A DNA stretch of 35,649 nucleotides from an uncultured Microbulbifer sp. (GCF_947498635.1 NZ_CANMKV010000041.1:1-35649); one strand, 5' to 3'; shown: positions 7,044 through 16,069, counted from the stretch's first letter. The notes: a model not told the origin generated them from the letters alone. Made by a program: numbers and translations.

Positions 7044-9953
7044 TTACAACTTTTCTTCCTGTAGATTGAGTTTTGCGGCTGCGTCACTGCCCTGGGGGCC
7101 GGTGACGATGGCCGTACTGGCCTTACTCGGCGCCAGGTAAGTGGTGCCAACGCGTTGCAGATCCTGCAAAGTCACTTCGGTCACTTGCTTGCGGAACTGC
7201 TGGCGCACGGCGTGGCTGCGCCCGTACAGACTGGAGTGGAAATTCTTTTTGGCCTCACCGGCGGGGGAGCCGGGTTTATCCAAGCCACCAACCACGCCGA
7301 GAATGGCTTCTTCCACCTGCTCCTCTTTGTGATTGCCATCGGCCAGCCACTGCACAGAGGCATCGAAGTCTGCCAGGGTTTCGCCCATGCGTGGGTCACG
7401 GTAGGAGTAGAAGCGGAATACCCCGATATTACTGTCGTGCCCGGCACCTCCGCCGTAGGCGCCGCCTTGCTCGCGGATGGTGCGATGCAGGAAGCCGTTG
7501 CGCAGGAAGCCACTCAATACGGAGAGGGGCGCGGCATCCGGATGGGACATGGGTACCGTGGCGTAGGCCTTGGAGCAGAAGTTGACCTGGCTGTTGGCTA
7601 CCCAGAGCTCCTGAACCTGTTTGCGCTCAAAGGGCGCGTTCGGGTTGGCTGCGGCAGCACTGGGGGTGGAAATCAGTGGCGACAGGGCCTGGCTGAAATC
7701 GCCCAGTTTGTCCTCTTCGCCAATCAGTAGGAACTGGCGCGGGGCAGCGAGGATTTTCTGGTGGATAGCTTGGAAGTGTGCGGAGAGTTTTTGCAGGCCG
7801 TCTTTTTCATCCAGACCCAAGACCAGTGCTCTCAGGTTGCGCAGGCCGAGTAGGCCGCCGCTGGCGTGGCTCTCCCAGGCCGCGCGGTTATAGCCGGCAC
7901 TTGCCGCCGCCATCGCCAGGGCATGGCCGTTGCCGACAACCCCCTGCTCGCGGCGGGCCAGGGTCTGCTGCAGCAGCTCTTTGATACGTGCGTGTTCGTC
8001 GAAACGCACTTGCGCCATGGTGGCCTGCATCAGCTCGGTAAGCTCGCCCTGGTTACGCGAAAGCGCTTTCCCCGACAGGATAAAGTGGCCGGACAGGTGG
8101 TCCAGATCATTGATGGCTGTACGGCTGCTGGTAAAGCCGTGCAAGGCACCGGCGACACGGGTCTGCCACTGCTGCACGTCCAGGTAATCTTTATCTGCGA
8201 GACCAACCTCACTGAGCACCTGGCAGTAATAGGGCACCAGGGCCTTTTCCTCTTCGGTGAACTCCGGTAGGGCGCAGACCATTTGCTGGTAAACCAGGCC
8301 ATTGGTACCGGCGCTGTAGCGGGTAAGTTTTTGTTCACCGAGAGTGATCGCCTCCCCCTTGGCGTCGGGCATTTCCGCAGGGATATCTTCCACGCCCACT
8401 TTGGGCAGGATGGAGGCGTCGTCTTCGCGGTTCTGACGGTCTGCCAGGGCTTTGGCGGTTTCAATAATCTGCGCTTGTTCCCGCTCGCTAAGGCGTTCCT
8501 TGATTTGTGCCAACTGGTCTTTTTCCGCTTGCTCACGGCGACCTGCCAGTTTGTCGTCCGGGCTCATTACCAGGCGCACCCGGTGCTGGTTTTCCAGCAG
8601 CAGTTCGCGCGCTTTGTCGGCGATAAACATCGGGTCCTTGATCTGCTCGCGGAGTTTCTCGAGGGTGGCATCAATATTCAACAGGCCAACCGCATCGCCG
8701 CGGTGGGTAGCACCAGTAAGCGCGGTGAGAATCAACTGTAGGCCGTAGGGGAAACCATCGCCGCCGATCTCACGCTGTTGTAGCTCTAATTGATGTAGGC
8801 TGGCCGCTACCTGTTCGTAGGGGATGCCTTTTTCGGCAACGTCTTCCAGTACGGCGAGGACCTGTTTTTCCAGTTCGTCGGCGCGTTCGCGCTCACTGCC
8901 TTCGATACCACAGACAAATACCAGTTCGCGCTGTGAATCGTCCAGCCCCACCAGAGGAGAAGGGGAGGTGCCCAGGTCGGTGGTTTCCAGAAGCTTCATC
9001 AATGGGGAGGCACTGTTATCCAGCAGTACACCGGCGAGCAGGTGCGCGGTGAGGGCCTCTTCGAGATCGGTGACATCACCCAGTAGCCAGCTCAATACAA
9101 TGTGGGCTTTGGCTTCCAGGGCTTCGCCGCTCAGGGGGTAGTGCTCTTCCACTTTAAGCGGGGACTGGTAGCGGTCTTCGCGGCCGACTTCGATCGTCTT
9201 GTTCAGCTTCTCAAATTTATGCAGCGCTTTTTCTTCAAAAGCGGCTTGGTGCTCGGCAGCGGGGATATCGCCGAAGGTCATAAAGATGGCGTTGCTCGGG
9301 TGATAGTGGCTGCGGTAGAAAGCCACCAACTCTTCATAGCTAAGCTTGGGAATATCCGCGGGCTCGCCACCTGAATTGTAGTGGTAGGTCGTGGTGGGGA
9401 AGAGGTATTTACTCAGGGTGTGCCATAACTGTGAGCTGACCGAGCTCATCGCGCCCTTCATCTCGTTAAATACCACGCCCTTGTAAACCAGTTCGCTGTC
9501 GGCGTTTTCCGTTTCAGAAAATTCCAGGCGGTGCCCTTCCTGGGCAAAATCCAGTGGGTCTAGAGTTGCGAAAAATACCGCGTCCAGATACACATCAAGA
9601 AGGTTGTTAAAGTCCTTGCGGTTCTGGCTGGCGAAAGGGTAAGCGGTCCAGTCTGAACTGGTGAAGGCGTTCATAAAGGTGTTGAGTGAGCGCCGAATCA
9701 TCATGAAGAAAGGGTCGCGCACCGGATATTTATCACTGCCGCACAGCGCGGTGTGCTCGAGAATATGTGCCACGCCGGTGGAATCGTGGGGCACAGTGCG
9801 CAGTGCCACCAGGAAAACATTTTCCGGATTGTCGGCGGCAATGTGCAGGTGTTGAGCACCGGTGGTGGTGTGGCGGTATTCCTCGACGCGCACGCCGAGG
9901 GAATCGATTTCTGCGCTGGTAACCAGCTCAAACGCTGGATGTGAGTTGTTCAA
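7044..9953 (-). CDS. M16C family zinc metalloprotease (PreP/Cym1-like)
   Basis: A large pitrilysin-clan peptidase that degrades peptides inside a closed two-half chamber. The inverted zinc motif HxxEH is at His63-Glu66-His67 (HILEH), followed by TALCGSDKYPVRDPF, a hallmark of the presequence-protease subfamily. The distal glutamate is probably in FNEMKGAMSS. The inactive C-terminal half includes a REQGGAYGGGA segment. I place the start at TTG 9953, with GGGAG seven bases upstream, giving 969 residues beginning MNNSHPAFEL. The frame is open to 10037, but the extra 28 residues look non-conserved. No signal peptide is seen, so a cytoplasmic role is likely. It is divergent from the DUF599 gene and ends at a strong terminator. 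Confidence 0.92.
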   Translation of the reverse strand: MNNSHPAFELVTSAEIDSLGVRVEEYRHTTTGAQHLHIAADNPENVFLVALRTVPHDSTGVAHILEHTALCGSDKYPVRDPFFMMIRRSLNTFMNAFTSSDWTAYPFASQNRKDFNNLLDVYLDAVFFATLDPLDFAQEGHRLEFSETENADSELVYKGVVFNEMKGAMSSVSSQLWHTLSKYLFPTTTYHYNSGGEPADIPKLSYEELVAFYRSHYHPSNAIFMTFGDIPAAEHQAAFEEKALHKFEKLNKTIEVGREDRYQSPLKVEEHYPLSGEALEAKAHIVLSWLLGDVTDLEEALTAHLLAGVLLDNSASPLMKLLETTDLGTSPSPLVGLDDSQRELVFVCGIEGSERERADELEKQVLAVLEDVAEKGIPYEQVAASLHQLELQQREIGGDGFPYGLQLILTALTGATHRGDAVGLLNIDATLEKLREQIKDPMFIADKARELLLENQHRVRLVMSPDDKLAGRREQAEKDQLAQIKERLSEREQAQIIETAKALADRQNREDDASILPKVGVEDIPAEMPDAKGEAITLGEQKLTRYSAGTNGLVYQQMVCALPEFTEEEKALVPYYCQVLSEVGLADKDYLDVQQWQTRVAGALHGFTSSRTAINDLDHLSGHFILSGKALSRNQGELTELMQATMAQVRFDEHARIKELLQQTLARREQGVVGNGHALAMAAASAGYNRAAWESHASGGLLGLRNLRALVLGLDEKDGLQKLSAHFQAIHQKILAAPRQFLLIGEEDKLGDFSQALSPLISTPSAAAANPNAPFERKQVQELWVANSQVNFCSKAYATVPMSHPDAAPLSVLSGFLRNGFLHRTIREQGGAYGGGAGHDSNIGVFRFYSYRDPRMGETLADFDASVQWLADGNHKEEQVEEAILGVVGGLDKPGSPAGEAKKNFHSSLYGRSHAVRQQFRKQVTEVTLQDLQRVGTTYLAPSKASTAIVTGPQGSDAAAKLNLQEEKL

Positions 9954-10128
9954 AAGACAGCTCCCGGGAGTTATAGGTAATTTTCTGGCCAGACAGTGCA
10001 GCCGGCGAAAGGGCGCTATTCTACCGCTTGCGCACACCGGAAAGACAGTGTTGACAAGGATGTCAGCAAGGCGAAGACTTCACCTGCCGAAGCCCCGGCA
10101 TAAATGTAGACGAACAGGGAGATAGAGG

Positions 10129-10860
10129 TTGTCCTGGTTGGATATCGCCAGCGTCACTGGCTTTTTTATTACATGGGTGGGTTACACCGTATTTGCGCGA
10201 AAAAAAGCTAAGGAAACCTGGTGCCTTACTTCTTCTCTGCAATGGTATCGGGTGGAGTGGATGCTGCGCATGCTCGATCGCGATATGCGCATGGCGGATA
10301 CGGCGATTCTGAGTAACCTGGAGCGGGTGATCGGTTTTTTTGCCTCTACCAGTATCCTTATCCTGGCTGGCCTGGTGACAGCCCTGACGGCGAACAAGGC
10401 TGCCATCGAGGTGCTGACCAGTTTGCCGTTTGCCGAGCCCACCACGGTTGAGCAGTTTGAGCTCAAAGTGATGTTGCTGATCCTGATTTATATTTTCGCC
10501 TTTTTCAATTTCACCTGGTCGCTGCGTCAGTACTCCTTTGCCAATGTGTTGATTGGGGCCGCGCCGCCACCCGAAGCGGGCGAGCTCTCGGAGACCGAGC
10601 GCCGTCGTTTCGCCATCAGTACCGCCAAAGTGATCGATCACGCCGGGCACAGTTATAACTACGGCCTGCGCTCCTACTACTTTTCCATGTCGGTATTGGG
10701 TTGGTTTATTCACCCGTTGCTGTTTATTGTCGGTTACGTCTTCGTGGTTTGTGTGCTGTATCGGCGTGAGTTTATGTCGCGCGCGCTCAACTCCATTTTG
10801 GCGGCGCGAGAGGGCGGTTTGGAACGCCAGCAGAGGAAGAAGTTTAGTGAAAAACCGTGA
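10129..10860 (+). CDS. DUF599 family integral membrane protein
   Basis: Of 243 residues. It starts with the segment WLDIASVTGFFITWVGYTVFA followed by RRAxE-like charged residues, then helices at roughly 85-105, 120-140 and 195-220, matching the DUF599 family. The function is unknown. The start is TTG 10129, with GGGAG seven bases upstream. The 3' end overlaps the start of the next gene by 14 bases, so it heads a compact unit with the MazG-like gene and cmoM. It is divergent from the M16C protease gene, and the roughly 175 bases between the two TTG starts must hold both promoters. Confidence 0.85.
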   Translation: MSWLDIASVTGFFITWVGYTVFARKKAKETWCLTSSLQWYRVEWMLRMLDRDMRMADTAILSNLERVIGFFASTSILILAGLVTALTANKAAIEVLTSLPFAEPTTVEQFELKVMLLILIYIFAFFNFTWSLRQYSFANVLIGAAPPPEAGELSETERRRFAISTAKVIDHAGHSYNYGLRSYYFSMSVLGWFIHPLLFIVGYVFVVCVLYRREFMSRALNSILAAREGGLERQQRKKFSEKP

Positions 10861-11137
10861 AATTCTGGCGCTCTTTAATGAGCTTGCCGGAGTACGGGGA
10901 TGGGAAAACCTACATCCCGCAAAAAATCTGACCATGGCATTTTCGGGAGAAGTGGCGGAATTGGGCCGCCACTTTCTTTGGCGCAATCAGTGGTATGACA
11001 ATCGTGAATTTGCCCCCCTAGTGGATGGCGAGGGCAGGGCTCCGGTAATGGATAGGCCGTTGGCGTTGCGAGAAACAATTGAAGAAAATTGGTGCCGCTG
11101 TGACGAAGTGGCTGTAGGTAGAAGCGCCCATGAGTGA
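10847..11137 (+). CDS. truncated MazG-like nucleotide pyrophosphohydrolase homologue
   Basis: A 96-residue product starts at GTG 10847, behind an excellent GAGGAAGAAG site and inside the end of the DUF599 gene. Residues about 3-40 match the first half of MazG-like/dCTPase-type proteins: a helix, RGWENLHPAKNLTMAFSGEVAEL and then HFLWR, with the first metal motif ExxE (EVAE). The expected second helix with ExxD (as in EELADVL) is missing. The C-terminal part instead runs into Trp- and Cys-rich sequence with no ExxD in place. No frameshift restoring it was found in the other frames. The protein is therefore probably catalytically dead or repurposed. It overlaps cmoM by eight bases, suggesting translational coupling. 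Longer upstream starts in the same frame lie within DUF599 and are unlikely. Confidence 0.68.
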   Translation: MKNREILALFNELAGVRGWENLHPAKNLTMAFSGEVAELGRHFLWRNQWYDNREFAPLVDGEGRAPVMDRPLALRETIEENWCRCDEVAVGRSAHE

Positions 11138-11927
11138 TACACGGTACCGCGATAGAAATTTTGATGATTTGGCACACCGCTTTCGCAATCGTATTTACGG
11201 CGGTCTCAAGGGGGACATACGCCTGGCCGTCTTGAACCGGGATCTCGCTACGATCGTCAGTCAGGCCTCGCGCACACTAAAGGTTGTGGACGCCGGTGGT
11301 GGCCAGGGACACTTTGCCATGGATCTGGCGGCCGCGGGGCACCGGGTGTACCTGGCCGATATATCGGCACAGATGTTGGAACACGCCGCAGCGGAAATTG
11401 AGGCGCGGCATCTGCACAAGCAAATCACGCTTTTACACGAGCCCCTGCAGGGGTTGGCGCAGATGGAGGCGCTGCGGGATACAGACCTGGTGATTTGTCA
11501 TGCAGTATTGGAGTGGCTGGAGGAACCGCAGCAGGCCCTGCAGCAGCTGCGCAGTCTGCTTAAGCCGGGTGGCCACTTGTCGCTGACCTTCTACAATCGG
11601 CGCGCGCTGGAGTTTCGACTGTTGCAGCGCGGCAGCTTTCGACAGTTGGAACGCAATATCGGTGAGAATTATTGGGGCGGCCACTCGGGCAGTCTTACCC
11701 CGCAAAATCCACTGCTGTTGGAGTGGGTGAACGAATGGCTGCAGCAGGCCGGATTTGAAGTGACCTGTCACAGCGGCATTCGCTGTTTTCATGATTTTAT
11801 GACGCCGAGTATTCGCGAGAAGTTGCCGGCTGCGGCAATCGTGCAAAAAGAGTTGGAGTACTCACAAGAGGACCCCTATCGCCAGCTGGCGCGTTATGTC
11901 CATCTTCTCTGCCGGGTGCCCGAATAA
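11130..11927 (+). CDS. cmoM: tRNA 5-carboxymethoxyuridine methyltransferase CmoM
   Basis: Methylates the carboxyl group of cmo5U34 in certain tRNAs to the methyl ester mcmo5U, using SAM. The 265 residues match E. coli CmoM (261) in length. The start MSDTRYRDRNFDDLAHRF is typical of the family, motif I is VVDAGGGQGHFAMDLA near residue 52, and a YLADISAQML acidic loop follows. The conserved blocks NRRALEFR and GGHSGSLTPQNPL, then GIRCFHDF, are present. The ATG at 11130 lies eight bases inside the MazG-like gene. It belongs to the same pathway as cmoA/cmoB, which lie 4.2 kb away on the other strand. Confidence 0.93.
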   Translation: MSDTRYRDRNFDDLAHRFRNRIYGGLKGDIRLAVLNRDLATIVSQASRTLKVVDAGGGQGHFAMDLAAAGHRVYLADISAQMLEHAAAEIEARHLHKQITLLHEPLQGLAQMEALRDTDLVICHAVLEWLEEPQQALQQLRSLLKPGGHLSLTFYNRRALEFRLLQRGSFRQLERNIGENYWGGHSGSLTPQNPLLLEWVNEWLQQAGFEVTCHSGIRCFHDFMTPSIREKLPAAAIVQKELEYSQEDPYRQLARYVHLLCRVPE

Positions 11928-11950
11928 AACGGAGTCGAGATAGGCATGCC

Positions 11951-11974
11951 GTGATCAAGGAGAGCGTTGATCAC
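11951..11974. terminator. inverted repeat between convergent cmoM and J-domain genes
   Basis: GTGATCAA (11951-11958) and TTGATCAC (11967-11974) are perfect 8-bp arms around an eight-base loop. It sits 24 bases after the cmoM stop and overlaps the stop of the convergent gene. The place suits a bidirectional terminator, though no T-run follows on either side. Confidence 0.4.
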
Positions 11975-12519
11975 AAGGTGCGCAGCAGCAGCTCTTTGGC
12001 GGCGTTTACTCGCGAAGCCAGATAATCGTTGCCGCCACGATCTGGGTGCAGCTTCTGAATCAGTTTGCGATGAGCACCGACAATTTCGTCGCGTCCGGCG
12101 CCAGGGCTGACTCCCAAGATCCGCCGCGCCTCGTATTCACTCAGGGGCGGACCCTGGTCGGCTTGGGTGGTCTTTTGTTCTGACTCGGGTTGTTCCTGCT
12201 CCCGGTGGGGCTCCTCTTGTTGCTGCTGGTCCTGATATTGCCGATTGCGTGCATGCCGTTCAAAAAATGGCGCTAACCAGGGCATCAGGCGTGTCAGTTG
12301 GTTCAGTAGGCGGCCCAGTACCGGCAGGATCAGCAGCACCGCAGCGCCAACCCAGTGCAGTCGCCCGCTGACTGCCAGGAGTACTACGACCACCGCAGCG
12401 ATCATTATGGTAATAAAGAAAATTTGCTTGCGCTTGTTTCCCGCTGAACTCGATTTGATTTTTTGCCAGACGTACCAGGCGGCGATTACGATAAGCAGCA
12501 GAAGAATTAAACGTGCCAA
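11971..12519 (-). CDS. membrane-anchored protein with C-terminal J domain
   Basis: J domains bind DnaK/Hsp70 and stimulate its ATPase, recruiting it to a site. Here the J domain is C-terminal (about residues 127-182), with the LHPDRGG motif intact and a [14 protein letters not shown] start, as in Tim14/Pam18-like proteins. Two to three membrane segments occupy roughly residues 1-67, and a Gln/Glu-rich linker (about 90-120) joins them to the J domain. I chose TTG 12519, with a perfect AAGGAG six bases upstream, giving 182 residues. The longer TTG at 12549 would place that ribosome site inside the gene. It is convergent with cmoM and divergent from msrA. The client is unknown. Confidence 0.85.
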   Translation of the reverse strand: MARLILLLLIVIAAWYVWQKIKSSSAGNKRKQIFFITIMIAAVVVVLLAVSGRLHWVGAAVLLILPVLGRLLNQLTRLMPWLAPFFERHARNRQYQDQQQQEEPHREQEQPESEQKTTQADQGPPLSEYEARRILGVSPGAGRDEIVGAHRKLIQKLHPDRGGNDYLASRVNAAKELLLRTL

Positions 12520-12692
12520 TGGCGGCTCCTTAAGTTTTACACTTGCCAAGATTGGGTCTGGGGCTTAAATATCTCTCCGACCCGTTGGATCGTCGGGTTA
12601 CCATAAGCCGAATCGGGCCCCCTCTACTCTGGGCGTATTCGCGGCTTGTGGCTATCCTGATTGAAGAAAAATTCAGCACTTGAGATAACAGT

Positions 12693-13316
12693 ATGCAATA
12701 CGACAAATTTCAGATTCCGGATGCGGATCAGATTTTGCCCGGCCGACCACAGCCGATGGAAATTACTGGCGTTCATTATGTCAATGGGAACCCTATTCAG
12801 GAACCATTCCCCGAGGGCATGGAGACCGCGATATTTGGCATGGGATGCTTCTGGGGGGCGGAGCGACTGTTTTGGGAGGTCGATGGTGTTTACGCTACGG
12901 CGGTGGGCTACACCGATGGCGCTACGGAAAATCCAAATTACGATGAGGTGTGTAGCGGCCGCACTGGGCACGCCGAAGTGGTTAAGGTGGTCTTTGACCC
13001 CAAGCGGGTAAGCTATGTGGAGCTATTGAAGACATTTTGGGATATGCACGATCCTACCCAGGGTATGCGCCAGGGCAATGATGTTGGTTCCCAATATCGC
13101 TCCTGTATTTTCTGCACCCATGAAGGGCAGCTGAAAGAGGCGGAGGCCAGCAAGGAGGCTATACAGGCGGCTCTGGATGATAAACAGCAGGGTAAGATCA
13201 CCACGGAAATCAGCATGGATCAACCATTCTATTACGCCGAGGAATACCACCAACAGTACATGGCAAAAAATAAAGAGGCTGTTTGCCCGATCCTGCGCAA
13301 CCCCATACATAAATAA
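12693..13316 (+). CDS. msrA: peptide-methionine (S)-S-oxide reductase MsrA
   Basis: Repairs oxidised methionine by reducing the S-sulfoxide. The catalytic motif GCFWG has its nucleophile at Cys52, the block YAEEYHQQY is present, and Cys198 near the C-terminus is a likely resolving cysteine. The 207-residue length and the N-terminal extension before GCFWG match the E. coli-type enzyme. No signal peptide, so cytoplasmic. The ATG at 12693 has only a weak GAGATAAC site. It is single-gene, divergent from the J-domain gene and convergent with the sulfurtransferase gene. Confidence 0.95.
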   Translation: MQYDKFQIPDADQILPGRPQPMEITGVHYVNGNPIQEPFPEGMETAIFGMGCFWGAERLFWEVDGVYATAVGYTDGATENPNYDEVCSGRTGHAEVVKVVFDPKRVSYVELLKTFWDMHDPTQGMRQGNDVGSQYRSCIFCTHEGQLKEAEASKEAIQAALDDKQQGKITTEISMDQPFYYAEEYHQQYMAKNKEAVCPILRNPIHK

Positions 13317-13341
13317 TAATGATGCCTACCTGAGCGGCGCT

Positions 13342-13371
13342 AGGAGGGCGGTGAATGGATTCCGCCTTCCT
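13342..13371 (+). terminator. hairpin after msrA
   Basis: AGGAGGGCGG (13342-13351) and CCGCCTTCCT (13362-13371) form a 10-bp stem with one G-U pair, 26 bases after the msrA stop. It lacks an immediate T-run. It could serve either convergent gene. Confidence 0.4.
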
Positions 13372-13477
13372 CACCCTCAGAATTTTACCTGTCAAAATCC
13401 TTTCTGAAGTCCCTTTCGATTCCATCGGTGGCGATCGAACGGTGTGGATCAAGCCGTGCGAATCTTAAATGTCTGGT

Positions 13478-14317
13478 TCACTTTCCACTCCGCTGGTGAG
13501 CACACCAATCGCTCCAGCTACCGGGGTAAAGCTTGGAATCCTGGCGGCCAGCCAGATACTGGGCAAAGAAATTCACGCAAGCGGTTACGCCGGAGCCACA
13601 GTAATTCAGAATGGGGCGCTCACCGGCGAGGGTGTTCCATAACGCGCCGAGCGTGGCCGGCGATTTCACTTTACCCCTCTCGTCGGTTATTTGCCGCCAG
13701 GGCTGATTGATGGCACTGGGAATATGTCCGGCAATAGGATCTATAGGTTCGCGTTTGCCCGCAAAGCGATCTTCATCGCGGGCGTCCACCAATTGCCAGG
13801 GCGCAGTGCCCAGTGAGGTTTTGAGTGTTTCGTAGTGGACTAGGAGATTGTCCTTCGGCTTGGCCGTGAAATCACCTTTTTCCGTCGGTGCTGGCGCAGT
13901 GGTGTCCAGTGGCAAGCCGGCCTCGAGCCAAGCTTGCAGTCCGCCATTTAGAACCTGCACTTGGGGGTGGCCAAAGAAAAAAAACAGAAACCAAGCGCGT
14001 GCGGCAAAACCCAGGCGATTGTCGTCGTAGACAATCACCGGGGTGTCGCGATGGATCCCGAGCTTGCGGGCATATTGTTGGAACTGAGCGCTGGGCGGCA
14101 TAGGGTGGCGCCCGCCAAACTGCTGTGTTGGGGCGGATAGGTCCCGGTGCAAGCTCGCGTAGTGGGCGCCGGGAATATGTCCGGTGGCATAGGCCTGGGC
14201 ACCGCTCTCTTTATCGGCAAGGTCGTAGCGGCAATCCAGGATTACCGGGGCCTTGGCTGTGATCAGTGCTTGCAGGTCTTCCGCTTCAATAAGCGCGCTA
14301 CTGTGATTTCTCTCCAT
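13478..14317 (-). CDS. sseA: rhodanese-type sulfurtransferase (3-mercaptopyruvate type)
   Basis: Two rhodanese domains in 279 residues: an inactive N-terminal one (about 10-130) and an active C-terminal one (about 155-275). The catalytic loop is CGSGVTA with Cys240, the version typical of 3-mercaptopyruvate sulfurtransferases rather than thiosulfate-specific CRKGVT loops. It moves sulfane sulfur to thiols or cyanide in the cytoplasm. ATG 14317 has AAGGGA upstream. It lies 35 bases after the lipoprotein hydrolase gene on the same strand, so the two may share a transcript. The symbol follows the E. coli homologue. Confidence 0.88.
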   Translation of the reverse strand: MERNHSSALIEAEDLQALITAKAPVILDCRYDLADKESGAQAYATGHIPGAHYASLHRDLSAPTQQFGGRHPMPPSAQFQQYARKLGIHRDTPVIVYDDNRLGFAARAWFLFFFFGHPQVQVLNGGLQAWLEAGLPLDTTAPAPTEKGDFTAKPKDNLLVHYETLKTSLGTAPWQLVDARDEDRFAGKREPIDPIAGHIPSAINQPWRQITDERGKVKSPATLGALWNTLAGERPILNYCGSGVTACVNFFAQYLAGRQDSKLYPGSWSDWCAHQRSGK

Positions 14318-14352
14318 TTTTATCCCTTTGCTGTTCCATTGCCGGCGATGTT

Positions 14353-15996
14353 CTAGGGACTACTTTCTGCGGCTGGTATCCCCACGGAAGGGGCCTGCGT
14401 ATCGTCACTTTGGGGCGGCGTCTCTTGCTCTTCCTTCACCTGATCGGCCAGCTCCTGCTGGCGACAAAGTTTAGTGGGTTCTGTCTGGTCGCTTTTAGGG
14501 TTGTCGAGAAAACGCGCGGCCGCTTTTTCTGCGCAGCTGCTGGCGGAAATAATATCGTGGGCCAATTGCGGAAATAGCAGCCACTGATGATTGGGTAGTG
14601 CTTTGCGGGCGGAATCCACATCGTCTGCGGACAGGACCGGGTCGAGCCCGCCGTGGAGCACCATCACCGGGGCCGGAGTGGCAATTGGCTGGGATTCCAG
14701 CAGTGGCGCGGCGGGAATTGCCCAGATGCGACACTGTAGCTGCAATAAGTTGAGATCTGAGCGCACAGCGCCACCGAGGATACCGGTGCTTGCAGCACTT
14801 GCGCGGGCCTGGTCGAAGTCGACAAAAGGGGCCTCCTCATAGCAGAAATGGCTGACGCCGGCGGCGTCGCCAAAGTAGGGGTCGAGCACTATTTCCATAA
14901 AGTGGCCGATGGACTTCTGTGCGGGTTCCAGGCCTTCATCGCCAGTATTTTCCAGCCCCTCGATTAATTTCGGCAGCTCACTGTAAAAGTTCTCGTTATA
15001 CAGTGCCTGGAATAGCACGCGCAGCAGGCGCTGGCCGGTGAGGACAAAGGGATAGGGCTGGTTTGAATAGCGGTGCTTGATGGAAACAGTGCGCGGTTTT
15101 TCATCGAGGGTCTGCACTAGGTTTTCCAGGCGGCGACGCAAATCCGGGTAGCGGCTGTTGCACTTTTTGTCCTCGATGCAATGTTTCAGGCCGCGCTCAT
15201 AGGCCGCTAAAGAGTCCTGGGCCAGCTGCTGGGTGTAGGCAATATTCGGGAATACGGCGCTGTTGAGCACCAGGGCACGCACCGAGTCGGGGTAATCCCG
15301 CGCATAGGTGAGGGCGTAGCGGGAGGAGTAGGAAACGCCGTAGAGGTCGAGTTTGTCGATCTTCAACCGTTTGCGCAGTTCATCCACATCGCGGGCGATG
15401 ACCGAGCTATTGTACTGGGCCATATCCGCGTCCTTGCTCAGGCGGCTGTAGCAGCGCTCCATACTGAAAGCGAATACCCTGGATTCCTCTTCTGGGGAGA
15501 GTTTGCGCTGAAAGGCGGTTTGCGCGTCGTCAATAAATTCGCTGCAGGTGAGACGCGGTCGCGCCATGCCTGTGCCGCGGGGGTCTATCACGATCAGATC
15601 GCGGCCATCCTCAACAGTCATAGCCGCGTAATTTAGCCACAGCCAGTCGCTGGCATTTTCTGGTTCGAGGCCCATGCTGGCTCCGGGCCCGCCGGCTCCG
15701 AGGTGCAACAGAGGCGTCTTGTTCGGGGCTGGGTTGTTGGCGCGAAAGCGAATAACTGGGAAGCGAATTTTCCGCCGGGTGGGGTGAGCGTAATCCTCCG
15801 GCACTTCCATCATAAAACACTGGGTGGCGGGCCAGCTGTCGTCGGTTTTAAACCAGCAGGACCTGGAAACCAGGCGGGTGTGGCTTTTTGGCGCTTTTGT
15901 CTCTGGTGAGCCTGCCTCCGGCTCAGACCGTTCACAGGCGCCGATCAGCAGGCTGAGAAAAATGATTGAGGCGGTCAGTGGGCGGAAATTTCGCAC
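14353..15996 (-). CDS. lipoprotein alpha/beta hydrolase with TAP-like C-terminal domain (S33 type)
   Basis: The start MRNFRPLTASIIFLSLLIGAC is a lipoprotein signal with the lipidated Cys21, so the enzyme is probably anchored in the cell envelope. The hydrolase fold begins with an oxyanion segment HLGAGGPGAS. The nucleophile elbow is GVSYSS (Ser at the third position), with a late HGGLDPV acid and an LAHD histidine. This arrangement fits tripeptidyl/prolyl aminopeptidases of the S33 TAP-like group, whose elbow is usually GxSYG. The 547-residue length is typical. A helical cap lies between. The start is GTG 15996, with AGGA nine bases before it. Substrate is not known, and an esterase role is possible. 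Confidence 0.82.
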   Translation of the reverse strand: MRNFRPLTASIIFLSLLIGACERSEPEAGSPETKAPKSHTRLVSRSCWFKTDDSWPATQCFMMEVPEDYAHPTRRKIRFPVIRFRANNPAPNKTPLLHLGAGGPGASMGLEPENASDWLWLNYAAMTVEDGRDLIVIDPRGTGMARPRLTCSEFIDDAQTAFQRKLSPEEESRVFAFSMERCYSRLSKDADMAQYNSSVIARDVDELRKRLKIDKLDLYGVSYSSRYALTYARDYPDSVRALVLNSAVFPNIAYTQQLAQDSLAAYERGLKHCIEDKKCNSRYPDLRRRLENLVQTLDEKPRTVSIKHRYSNQPYPFVLTGQRLLRVLFQALYNENFYSELPKLIEGLENTGDEGLEPAQKSIGHFMEIVLDPYFGDAAGVSHFCYEEAPFVDFDQARASAASTGILGGAVRSDLNLLQLQCRIWAIPAAPLLESQPIATPAPVMVLHGGLDPVLSADDVDSARKALPNHQWLLFPQLAHDIISASSCAEKAAARFLDNPKSDQTEPTKLCRQQELADQVKEEQETPPQSDDTQAPSVGIPAAESSP

Positions 15997-16069
15997 TAAA
16001 AGAATTCCTATGAGCAGAACCTGTAAGCAGAAAAAGGTTCAGGTGTTTTTGAGTTGGGCCTGGACCCGA

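Noticed and set aside
10727..10846. Upstream extension of the MazG-like frame
   Set aside because: This portion lies inside DUF599 coding sequence, and the excellent ribosome site at 10831-10840 points to GTG 10847.
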